Shown here: piece by piece, positions 10,300-20,138 of the stretch
How the letters are laid out: each line of letters starts with the position of its first letter
Position numbering within the stretch: position 1 is the first letter of the stretch
Notes under the pieces: generated by a model
Seen by the model: only the letters and a program-made list of their open reading frames with translations
What the model was told of the DNA's origin: nothing
Databases searched by the model: none
From: Plakobranchus ocellatus
Taxonomy: Eukaryota > Mollusca > Gastropoda > Plakobranchidae
Direction of reading: 5' to 3'
Assembly (NCBI GenBank): GCA_019648995.1
Contig: BLXT01004434.1
Span: 1-24,353, forward strand
Length of the DNA: 24,353 nt
Program-made: the position numbers and the translations under genes

Positions 10300-10960
10300 T
10301 GAAAGTCGGTCGAGAAAAAATCCTTTGCAGAGGGATAAGCAAATTTGTTCTACATGTATCACTTGAGGAAGAAACAGTACAAAGCTTTGATCTATCAATC
10401 CATACCGATTCAAATTTCAGAGTAAATAGGCATGAGTAGTGATTTTAACTTTGAACAAGCCATTCCTTTAAATCTTATATTCATACGAAAGGTTTGATTA
10501 AAGCATCAGATTTAGACAGCAGACAAAAACAAAATTAAGCCATGCGGTTGTAAACATATTTAGATCATATAATTAAAATGTTGAGGTCGCTAAATAGTAG
10601 GTACATATGTGTAAAAATGTACCCACTGTAGTAGGTACATATGTGTAAAAATGTACCCACTGTAGTGAGTACATATGTGTAAAAATGTACCCACTGTAGT
10701 AGGTACATATGTGTAAAAATGTACCCACTGTAGTAGGTACATATGTGTAAAAATGTACCCACTGTAGTACGTACATATGTGTAAAAATGTACCCACTGAC
10801 CATCTTGTTGTTGATTTTCGAATCTAACATAAACGGGCAAGGTCACCACTGTCGTTGTGGTGCTGGTTCATATGAAAGTCTTCATTATTTTAATCCTTGG
10901 AAACATTATCTTTTTAAGTTTGTTTTTTTCATCGTACTTTACGTTCCTGTTTGTGAGAAC
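10300..10960. repeat. Unknown dispersed repeat, copy B
   Basis: Homologous in block order to 8,555-9,260. The shared left side runs to about 10,600 and the shared right side resumes at ACTGACCATCTT near 10,795. Between them sits the 34-bp tandem array, so the array grew inside this copy after the duplication. Confidence 0.55.
10595..10798. repeat. Six tandem copies of a 34-bp unit
   Basis: Units start at 10595, 10629, 10663, 10697, 10731 and 10765 and are nearly identical; the third differs at TAGTGAGT and the sixth at TAGTACGT. Each contains GGTACAT and its reverse complement ATGTACC around a 10-base loop, so each can fold into a 7-bp hairpin. Because 34 is not a multiple of three and the unit has no minus-strand stop, all three minus frames are open and give the same 34-residue peptide repeat. 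There are no unique spacers, so it is a minisatellite rather than a CRISPR array. Confidence 0.95.
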
Positions 10961-12574
10961 TTTCTATGTTATAAAGGAAAAGATAATATTAAACCTTAAT
11001 TTGCAATAGGCTGTATTATTTACTATACAATGCAATTATTTCACTGCAACAACAGGGATTATAGATTATTTGGTTACTTTACTCAAAAACATCGCTGTAT
11101 TATGTTTCCCAATCACAGGAAACGTTTTGTCTTTTATGCAGATCGTCATAACAAGGGAGCAAACTGGTGGGATAAGATTCGCTGTATGTCATTTGGTCAA
11201 ACACTAACAATTCTAATGTTTGATTTATAATGCTATTGACAACGCTGGCTTCTCTTAGTTTCTTTGATGCTGTTTTGTATACACAACTTATGCTTCACTG
11301 CAAACCTTCAGTGACTAAAATAAAAAAATAGAGCGAAATTTATTTGCATTGTTTAATTTTTGAAAGTTTTACAGAAGTTTGTGAATATATCTAGCATATG
11401 AACTCCCCTTCCAATAAAAATTATTATATCTTTATAACTTTCAAAATATTTTAGCGACTGGCGATAATTAGGTACATTTTAAAGGAGGTTTTAAAATGAA
11501 CGTACAAAAGAAAATGATTACCTGGTCCTTTCCAATTGTGCGAGTGGAGAGCAGAATTGCAAAGTTATTCAGAGAACTTAAGAAAGAAAAATATTACCAG
11601 GAGAGTCATATAAAAATAAAATGAAGTAACATAGGACTTTCATTTCTGAAAACTACTTTCCAAAAAAACAATCTCTACCGTGCCTGAGTCATCTGAGTTT
11701 AACCATTTTTGTTTGTACAACACATTAAAACGTCGGCGATATCATTGCTGAGTTTGATATCCCCAGAGGATAAGTTTTGATAGAAACCAAGACAAGCTTT
11801 AGATTACTGAATCCAGCTTTTGATGACATGCACCTTCATTTGTTACTGATTATTCACCATTAGATGATCTGATCAACTGATCTCCAAGCCAAAGGATGAA
11901 TATATCTGATCGATCTACTACTCAATATTGTCTTAATAAAATTATGTATGCAAACGAAAAGAAATACTAATCAATACTTTCCGTTAATTCCGGCGGAGCA
12001 TTTCAACCATACCTAAGTGGTTTATAATTTCTGGCACGATTCTTTTATGTTCTATGCATTCACTGACGGCAGTAAGAACATAAAGCATAATACTTAGGTG
12101 GGCTTTTTCAAAACAAGTGTTGTGCCTGAAACAGAGCTGATTGGATGAAGGTCTACAAACCTGTTATTGCATTGTATTTTAGAGGATAATAACATTGCAT
12201 AATGGCAACCACACTGGCACAGTCATAACAAAAAGTGATCCTCTAGACAATTTGGCTGTGTAAACGAAGCATATTTTTTTTTGTAAAATTAGATTTGTGT
12301 AAAAAAAAAAAAAGCAATTGTAGAGAAGGATGAAAATGAGCTACGTTAGTTTTCAGTAAGACTAAGGAATGCCTAGATTAAATTGGAAGGCTGAGAAGAC
12401 TAGAACGCTTACTCCCTAACCCTTCAGATATCCTTTCCAACATTTTTCTCATGATAAACTATAACATTTTCAAGCGTTAAAAAAATACTATTATTAACAA
12501 AAATAGCGCCAACAAATCGGCGTATAAATAAAAAAAAAGCATTATCTAGTTTAGATTTTTAATGAGTTAGATAT
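10961..12574. other. AT-rich DNA, nothing recognised
   Basis: No gene or RNA seen. A short perfect hairpin, CATTTTAAA / TTTAAAATG around six bases, lies at 11475-11498. Poly-T and poly-A runs lie near 12275 and 12302. Confidence 0.45.
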
Positions 12575-12803
12575 CTTGAGGCCAGATTTGCCGACATAAT
12601 GGTTTAGGACACTTAACAATCACTGGAAAGATTGAAGGCAAACGAGTGGAGGTAGACAGAGAATAACCTTCATTGAAAGTAATAAGTCATGAGCAATAGG
12701 CAAGGATAGCAACAACAACTTTATTAAGTTAACTGAGAATAGTTTTTAGAGGATATACATACTCGCCAATGTCTTTTCCAGACAAGGTACTTAAAGAAGA
12801 AGA
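12575..12803 (+). mobile_element. LINE 3'-end fragment, same family as 7,230-8,485
   Basis: Aligns along its whole length with about 8265-8482. Shared words include TTTGCCGACATAA, CAATCACTGGAAAGAT, GAGGTAGACA, TTTATTAAGTTA and TTCCAGACAAGGTA. Both copies end in GAAGAAGAA. It encodes only the tail after the RT domain (a CRHxG-xxHLxITGKxE-type block) and carries stops. A 5'-truncated insertion, as expected from target-primed reverse transcription. Confidence 0.8.
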
Positions 12804-12805
12804 AA

Positions 12806-14485
12806 AAATATCTTGATATAATAACTTTTATTAGTCTAGGGAAGGCAAAAGATTTTCTCCGAGGAAACGGAGCCTACATAAATCTGATCAAGTTTTGGAA
12901 TAATCAAAACAGCTTGAAAAACCAACATTGACATCATAGCAGATTTTTTATACACTCTTGATCAATCTAATGTAAAATATATCACTTCAATCGTTTTTCA
13001 CAACCTATGTTACAAAATATTTGGAAAAAACAAATCAATGAAATGACTACCATAAAGCTATAGTTATAACGTTTGAAATAATGCTTGCAAGCGAACGGGC
13101 CACACAACTTTACTAACAGATCTACATGTGCTGATAGTTACCAGGCTGGTGCAGGAGTCCGTCGCGAGAAGATGGTAACTGTAACAGAGGACCTGAGCAT
13201 TTATCATCCCATAGTTAGACACAGTAACTACTTGCTTGGTTACTCATTTCTTACTCATTTAATTACTTACTACTTACTTTATGTGTCCTCTTAAACCCTC
13301 TAGGGTGTCAAGTTTAAAAAAGCTTTTGGTCGGTAACAAGCTGGGAAATCTGTCTGGGTGGGATCTGGATTCTTAAGGTTTTCTTCACCTTGACCCAAGA
13401 CCTCTTTGGTCTTCATCTTACCTTTTACTTCATATCTTTTTTATTGTACTATTTATTGGCAAGCTGGTGGGGCGCCATATTTGTCACCTGTCGAAACGAA
13501 CTAATTGTTTGCTTCTGGAAGTAATTGGTTGACCATTTCCTTTATACGAATGTTTCTGATCATTCCCGTTTTGTATCGTTGACAACTCTGTTCAGTCATC
13601 CCACCTGGTAAATGGTTGTATTGCGTCCTAGAGTTTTAGTCTCGCTATTTCAAAACAAGGCATTCAGTGTATGAGATTTGCGAAAGAATTTTGAGCAAAA
13701 CTAAACATTTTGAGATTCTCGACTTTGATGTTTTTACGCTTCTGTAGTTTGAACTTGATGTATTTCCCTGTGTCCTGTAGCGACCACACTAACTTGTTTT
13801 TAATGTCAGGACCTTTATTAAGCTGGGTGGCCGTTAAATAATACAAGTTCTTACATCAGTTCAACCCACTTCCTCCAAGTTTGTATGATGAAACTTATGT
13901 TGATTTCTTTTTTTGTTTTGTTTTTGTAGATCGTGGCTCCAATTTGTTGTTGTAAGTAAACGCGCTGAGCAAATGCATTTGCTTATGTTGTGGAAATCTT
14001 GTTCAAAAAAAGCAAATAAGGGTGCCTTTAAGGCGATCAGGCTAGAAGCTGTCGAAGGTTTTCTATGAGTGTTGTGGTTTCCACCACTTTTCATAAAACA
14101 ACATAAATATTTGAAGTGAACATAAGATATTTTTTTTTATTATCTTACTCTGAAGGAGTAAACAATATGACATTTAGGGCACATTTAAGGTCCTACATAT
14201 CTATGTCATTCCCGGTTGTTTGAACAGTAATGTTTAAAATAAGGTTATAAAATCACTATAATATTGTTACAGGGTTCTTAACAAAATACCACGAGTCTAT
14301 AATCTTTGTAATCCTGAGTTTCTTCACAATTGCTGTACAGATATGCAGTGCGATAAAGATAGAGTTTTACTTAACTAATCTTGATAAAAACTTTCGGTAT
14401 GTGACAAGCTGGGTGGGATCTGGCTAAATTTTCCTTCGCGGATCAAAAAATTAAACGGCGGCATAGCTCGTTTATCCATTCCGTG
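12806..14485. other. Noncoding DNA left of the LTR element
   Basis: No gene recognised. Two related short segments lie at 13331-13370 and 14393-14423, both containing ACAAGCTGG and GGGTGGGATCTGG and both preceded by an A-rich CTTTYGGT block. The second is about 60 bp from the LTR edge. Short ORFs at 13085-13294 and 13664-14094 show no domain. Confidence 0.45.
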
Positions 14486-15540
14486 TGTTAGGAATAGGGA
14501 TACAACAACACATGGTACAACAAACGACTGCACAAGAAGGACACACCAAATAAAAGGCGGAACACCGGGAATAGGCGACAGGAAACTTATATAATAATAG
14601 TAATAATATATAGAAGTAGGAAAGTGACATAAAGAAGGAGACAGATAGATATGAGGCGAGCCAAATACAAAAGTCTACGCACACAGGCGCGACAATAGGA
14701 ACTACTCAGAGTGCGTTACGTGATCTTATACCAATAGATACAAATAAATAAATACGACCTTAGATCTAACTTAGAGATATAGTGTACAGGTATAATTGAT
14801 AGATATACTCTACAGATATAATTAGTAGATATAATTAATATATATTTAAGTTCACTCGCACAAGGACACGCTTCTAAACTAAATCCATCGGTGATTCCCG
14901 TCTGTTGAGCTTGCCGTAGAATAGATCCAAGGTCCAACACTTAAATAGAGATAATAGTACGAGGTCCAGATGTACACCTAATAGTTCTCAACACTGTCAA
15001 TTACCAGTCCGGATTCAGGTATTTACGTTCTTAACCCTGTCAAATACTGTCGCTGAGACTCCACACTCAACCATAGCATTGTTAGCTGCTTACTGTCACA
15101 ATTCAATCACTAGTCCACACAGGACGATAACCCTTACGCGAGGGACAAAGAAGGTAATACAATACCGTTCTCAAATTTTGTCATACATAAATTTATAGAC
15201 TTTATAGATAAGTCTGCATAGGCACACAGCCTCAGGAAATATCACAAAAACTTAGATTATTCAGCAGGTCCCATGGTAGGGAGATTAAAATACTAATTCC
15301 CAGTCGACTAATCCGCTACAACTTGTAGCCTGAATAGTTCATGACTCCTCTGTAAGCGTGATAAAATAGACGTGCTCTGTACAAGCGACGAAAATAAAGT
15401 GATCTCTTGCAGCCAAAATCCCACCGATCTGCAGTCCCGTCCGGCTTGTGTTGTCACGAGCTGAACTACCAATCACAACACACACACCAAACATTCACTC
15501 TACTCAGCTAACATAAAACATGACTACATTAGTCCTAACA
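14486..15540 (-). repeat. 3' LTR, 1,055 bp
   Basis: On the minus strand the LTR begins TGTTAGGA at 15540 and ends TCCTAACA at 14486, giving an 8-bp perfect terminal inverted repeat with the standard TG...CA ends. A polypurine tract lies directly upstream. A TATATAAG word on the minus strand near 14586-14593 could be a TATA box. Bases 14780-14850 hold imperfect internal repeats of a GATATAATTRGTAGATATA-like unit. No second copy is visible right of gag, so the length rests on the terminal repeat and the polypurine tract rather than on an LTR pair. Confidence 0.75.
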
Positions 15541-15555
15541 TTACCCCCTTCCCAA
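15541..15555 (-). promoter_or_regulatory. Polypurine tract (plus-strand DNA primer)
   Basis: The minus strand reads TTGGGAAGGGGGTAA immediately before TGTTAGGA of the LTR. A purine run at this place is the usual RNase H-resistant primer for second-strand synthesis in LTR retroelements, and here it fixes the LTR 5' edge. Confidence 0.8.
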
Positions 15556-16273
15556 GAGAGAACCATAGGTTCGTACGATTAGAATCCAAATTTGTACAAC
15601 ATTCATACAAAGATGAGGGCAACGCTGCCATCAAGGACCAAGAGTAGCAGCACCTGCAACGGAAAGAAAAACACGACAACGCAGTAAATAGTTGCATAGG
15701 AAACATGCACAGCAAAGCAAACGGTATCATAGGCATAAATCCATGGTGATAAAATGATCAACCCACTATCAGACCAAAATAAGCCTATTTATGATGTCAA
15801 GAAATAAAATACTATTAGACAACGGTTACAGGAAACACCGCTTATTAACTCAATAATTAAACTGCATTCGAATAAGTTTAATGTTTTAAGTTCCAGAATC
15901 GGACAGATCGCCAAAGTCTCGTCGGACAAAGCCATGCCAACCACTCAAGAATCCAAAATTCAACAAAAAAAAAAAAATACATAAAACGACACACAGCAGA
16001 ATACCTCTTCCAACTCAATGAAAATGTCTAGACAAGTCTCTCAAAAAGAAGAACATGATTGCTTCATAATAGCATCAAAATATAGACCAACGTATCGTAA
16101 TTCCATAGAAACCGTCAACGAGTCATACGATTAGAATTGAACTAAATAAACAACCACTAGCTATTCGAATGTTGTAAAACAACTATGGATCCGTAAGGTA
16201 ATCCGAATTACATGTATGTTGAAGCTGCACGTTGATGGCAAAGTCAAACTGGGATTTTCTCTGGTAATTACAA
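15556..16273 (-). other. Element 3' untranslated region
   Basis: About 720 bp between the pol stop and the polypurine tract. A 70-codon ORF at 15524-15736 has a hydrophobic start but crosses the polypurine tract into the LTR and has no recognised domain, so I do not call it a gene. No env-like or chromodomain sequence is seen. Confidence 0.6.
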
Positions 16274-18381
16274 TTAACAGAGGCGGGACAATGCGTCAGC
16301 TTGTACGTTCTCATTTCCTGGGATTGGGACTATGTGAAATGAGTACTCTTGTAAGGATAAAGCCCAACGCATCAAACGAGAGTTTTTAGGAGCACCAGCC
16401 TTGAGAAAAGACAAAGGTTTATGGTCAGTTTGTAGCACAAAGGTGCGGAAAGCCAGGAATTTGGAAAACTGGCGAACAGCAAAGATGATTGCTAAGCATT
16501 CACGTTCAATAACGGAATAGTTACATTCTCGAGGACTCAGTCTTCGGCTGGCATATCGGCACGGCATCAAGTGTTGGTTTCTTTCTTGTAAGAGAACAGC
16601 ACCAAGGCCAGTATCAGATGCGTTAGAGCGCACGACAAATTGCTCATTAATATCGGGTATGATCAAAATTGGGTCTGAAGACAACAGATCCTTGATGGTA
16701 TCGAAAGATTGTTGACAGGACTGATTCCAACATACTTTCTCTGGTGAACCTTTACGAAGCAAATTCGTCAATGGGGCTGCAATGGAAGCAAAATCAGGGA
16801 TAAAGGCGCGATAGTAATTCAACATTCCCATAAAGCTGCGAACCTGTTTCTTAGTTGTCAGAACTGTCAAATTGATAAGCTTGGACACTTTGTCCTGAAC
16901 CGGAGCAAGAGTGCCATGGGAAATCATATGGCCCAAAAATTCAGTCTTGCTGAAGCCGATAGACAGTTTCGCAGAATTGGCATGTAAACCATGCTGACGA
17001 AGGAGCGAAAACAACGTTCTGAGGGCAGTGAGATGTCCGGACCAAGAACGTGTATGCGTCATCGTGTCATCAAAGTATGACAGAAAGTTCTGTCTGTCGC
17101 GAATAACTAAGCGCATGAGTCTGCAGAAGGTTGCGGGGGCAGTAACTAAACCAAAAGGCATGCGGGTCCACTGCATTAGACCTAAGGGAGCTTGGAATGC
17201 CGTGAATTTTTTGCTATTTTCTTCTAAGGGGATCTGCCAATAAGCTTTAGCCAAATCGCAGGTAGAGAAGATATCTGATTTTGACATTTGCATAAACAAA
17301 TCCTCTGGCAGAGGAATGTTCTCACTGTCAAAAATGGTAAAAGAATTGAGTTTTCTGAAATCAATGCAAAGACGTAAGGATCCATCCTTTTTCTTGTCAA
17401 TAACAACTGGTGAACAAAATGGGCTTGTCGATTGCTCGATCACCCCTAAGGACAACAGTTGAGCTACTTCTGTCTTAAGAAATTCTTGTGACGCAATAGG
17501 AAGAGGATATTGTTTTACCCGAAAAATTTCATTTGTTGACAACCTAATGACATGATGTATCCTTGTTGTCAGGCCCGGAAGCGAAGTCAATATGTCCCGA
17601 AATTCTGTGAGAAGCTCTTGGACTTGTTGAACCTTAGCAGAGTCTAGGCAGGGATTAATATTAACCCTCAACGTTTCGTCATGAGACAAGGAAGGGGTGG
17701 GGATGCTAGAACCAAACTCTGTAATAGATTCCTCAGTGACCGTGGAAACATATGCAGTGGTAGTAATATCATCCTCTGCAGTAATGGATGGTGACATCTC
17801 AGACGGCATTTCAATGTCCTCAGATCCGAATGGGAAGATAAGTGGGTTGAACTCCATACTAACGTGTGCAAAAGGGAGGAGTGCAGGCTCAAAAGCAGTT
17901 GACTGATGAGACGCAGCGTTAGCTTTGGCAGTTGTGTTTTCAGCAGACACAGTGCTAGTAGGCTGTTTAATTTTATACGGGCTGTCTCTGTGGTATTTTC
18001 TCAACAAGTTGACATGAAGTGGACTGACTCTGTGACCAAAGTCTACTAGATAGACCACAGGGCTCAGTTTTTTAGCGATATTAAAGGGTCCTTGCAGTGT
18101 CAGGCTCAACTTGTTATTAGAGGATGGCAATAGCACCATAACCTGGTCATTTACAACAAACGTTTTCACTCTAGGGTTAAGGGACCGATGCTCTCTGCTT
18201 TTGTCAGCAGATTCCTTCAAAGCAGAAGCAGCAAGTTGCCAACCAGCTTTCAATTTGTTATGGAAATCAATAATAAACTGGTACTGAAGAGAAGTTTCAG
18301 GCGATAGATTAGAATTGGACGTAAAGTCGTGGAGTATCTCCACTGGACCTCTAGGCGAGCGACCATAGAGCAAAAAAAAAA
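16274..18381 (-). pseudogene. pol: pol 3' part: integrase GPY/F end, reverse transcriptase, RNase H
   Basis: The open frame reaches up to 18469, but codons before about 18381 are out of register with the upstream integrase, so the true continuation starts near LLYGRSPRGP. Numbering from 18469, residues 113-160 form the integrase C-terminal GPY/F module (LQGPFNIAKK). Residues 165-270 are a Ser/Thr/Glu-rich linker. RT covers about 275-560, with the first catalytic Asp in CDLAKAYWQIPL (Asp405), the MPFGLVTAPATF block and the active site YFDD (465-468). RNase H covers about 600-728: Glu657 in ERECLAI, Asp682 in TDHKPL and Asp725 in VQADALSR are kept, but the first catalytic Asp is Asn616 (RSNASDTG). 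This frame has no internal stop. The RT motifs place it in Ty3/gypsy; with the broken upstream parts and Asn616, activity is unlikely. Confidence 0.9.
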
Positions 18382-19130
18382 TGGAGAGTAACCAGTGACG
18401 TATGCACTTGGCATCTGTATGCAAAGAGGGCAGCATTGAGATATTGACACCAATTGGATGGTGAGTCAAAAGCTAGTTTTCTCAGCATTCCTTTCAGAGT
18501 AGAATGAAATCTCTCGACTACACCATTGGTTTGAGGGTGGTAGGGTGAGGAAAGAAAGTGCTTTACATTGGTCAATGAGTTGAACTCCCTCAGAACGTGT
18601 GACATAAATTGTTGACCCCTATCCGACTGTATCTCGCATGGAAACCCGAGTCGGCAAAACAAGTCAAACAGTGATTGGGCTACATCCTTAGTCGAGATAT
18701 GTCTAAGAGGGACTCCTTCGGCCCAGCGCGTTGACAGGTCTACTAGTGTTAGAATATACTCATATCTGTTTTGAGAAACAGGGAGTGGCCCAACAATGTC
18801 AATAATGACGCGTTGAAAGGGGATTTCCACTAGCGTAACACGCTGGAAAGGCGCAGGCCTATCAGAACGAACGCGAGGTCTGACCTGACAAACATGACAA
18901 GATCGAGTATAACAGCGAACATCATTTGAGAGACCAGGCCATGAGAAATAGGCCTGGACGTTTGAAAGGGTTTTCTTGAAACCCGAATGGCCCGATAAAC
19001 AGTTGTCATGTGCACACTGTAGCACAAGTTGTCGCAGTGACTCAGGGACTGCCATTGTAGTATTAATGATATCAGAACCAGCTCTCTGATATTGTCTTAA
19101 GAGTTTGCCTTCAGTTATTTTAAAATAAAC
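18382..19130 (-). pseudogene. Integrase: zinc finger and D,D35E catalytic core
   Basis: In the frame that opens at 19565, residues 186-226 form the H2C2 zinc finger (His186, His193, Cys223, Cys226, ending RSCHVCQ). The core has Asp256 in IIDIVGPLP, Asp315 in IQSDRGQQF and Glu351 in NGVVERFHSTLK, with 35 residues between the last two: the D,D35E triad of retroviral-type integrases. All catalytic residues are intact. The frame changes twice near 18372-18410, where HTSL, GYSPF and LLYGRS fall in three different frames next to a ten-base A run (plus strand) at 18372-18381, so the GPY/F end lies in another frame. Its place upstream of RT defines the unusual order of this element. Confidence 0.9.
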
Positions 19131-19396
19131 TCCACCAACTGGGGGTGCACCTACTCTGTTAAAACACTCTTTTAAGGTTGAGTCAACTTTTTGTCTCGAA
19201 CCCACATCTGCAAGAGGTACACAATTGAGAGGTGTATGAGTAATTTGAGACTGAGCAGACGGGTCATAAGAAGGTACCATATTATTCTGACTGTTGTTAT
19301 CTATGGTCTTACGCGCCTGGGCGCGCGTTACAATACACGCTGAAGGGACTGGACCATCAACACCTGAATAGGCATTAGATGGTGTGGGGTGAATAA

Positions 19397-19763
19397 TCCC
19401 ATCAATATCGCCCAGTATCACATCAGCCACAGGGTTTGTCAATAAACACGCCTCAACACGGCCAGAAAAGTAAGGGGACGAAATATCAATGACAGCCGTG
19501 TCAAAGGCTCTGGTCTTACAGCAAAAGGTGTTAACTTTAATGCTTCGGCCTGTAATGCTAGACACAGAACAAGCGATCGTCGCACACCAACTGTGTTACA
19601 GCCCGTGTCACGAAGCAAGCTGCACTTACTCCCAAATAGAGAAGCTGACTCAATATGTAACCGACCATCTCTATTGAATTTAGCATCTGCGATGCAGCAA
19701 GTGTATTGCTGTGAGCAAACAACATGGGCTTCGCTCGACAAGTCTGTCTGTCGACGTCTGCAA
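19397..19763 (-). pseudogene. Aspartic protease (retropepsin-like), frameshifted
   Basis: The active-site motif LLRDTGCNTVGVRRSLV has its Asp-Thr-Gly at 19601-19609. The C-terminal signature PVADVILGDIDGI, matching the hydrophobic ILG motif of retropepsins, lies near 19397-19433 in a different frame. The frame changes at about 19566-19580. The second frame is the same as that of gag and the integrase core, so this change undoes the one in the zinc knuckle. A region of 90 or so residues (19130-19396, with THTPLNCVPL and similar) links protease to integrase without a recognised domain. Confidence 0.8.
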
Positions 19764-20138
19764 TCACGAATATTTTTTTCCACAATAGTAACATGCACCA
19801 TCCGACGGAGGTTTTACAGAACCCGCACCCTTAGAATTTCTCTGATGAGAAGCGGAGCGTGGATTGTCTTTTGAAGTAAGAAAGGGCTTATTACTCTTAC
19901 CGAATGAGTGAACGCCATGTGTAGGTGGTCCGCGGCCAGACGACGTATGTGACGTGTGTCTGCCCAAAGACGGAGTTTTGGCACGTGTATGAGTTTGGGA
20001 TCTATAAGAATGAATATAGGGGCGTCTAGAATCTGAACGCGCCGTAGGTCTAACAGATTCGCCGGCGAAAGAAATGGCAGAATCCTTAATGAAGGATTTT
20101 GATGGTCTTGCGTCCAAGTATGAAGTAGCCTGTGTCTT
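19764..20138 (-). pseudogene. Gag C-terminal part: basic region and broken zinc knuckle
   Basis: Continues in the gag frame after the TAG at 20139. It is rich in Arg, Ser, Thr and Gly (for example DSRRPYIHSYRSQTHTR), as expected for an RNA-binding nucleocapsid. It ends in CYYCGKK, the first half of a CCHC knuckle, then a stop at 19764-19766. The distal Cys (DCRRRQ) follows in another frame, next to a seven-A run on the minus strand. The knuckle His is missing in every frame, so the break looks like a short deletion of about eight bases rather than one inserted base. An ordinary -1 slippage does not lead to the protease frame, so programmed frameshifting is not supported. Confidence 0.8.

Noticed and set aside
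10595..10798. CRISPR-like array
   Set aside because: The units abut directly with no unique spacers, and the context is an animal genome.
10565..10849. Overlapping minus ORFs of 94, 85 and 68 codons encoding a periodic Tyr/His/Thr-rich peptide
   Set aside because: They are the three readings of the same 34-bp tandem repeat, which has no minus-strand stop. No gene signal exists outside the array.
15524..15736. Short env-like ORF with a hydrophobic start
   Set aside because: Only 70 codons; it crosses the polypurine tract into the LTR and lacks cleavage-site, fusion or transmembrane arrangement.
18382..18469. ATG at 18469 as the real start of the RT protein
   Set aside because: Codons down to about 18381 are an out-of-frame reading of the integrase end. 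The element most likely made one polyprotein, so this ATG is accidental.
19755..19785. Programmed -1 frameshift site at the seven-A run between Gag and protease
   Set aside because: The protease frame is reached by +1 or -2, not -1, and the knuckle His is missing, so a deletion is the better explanation.
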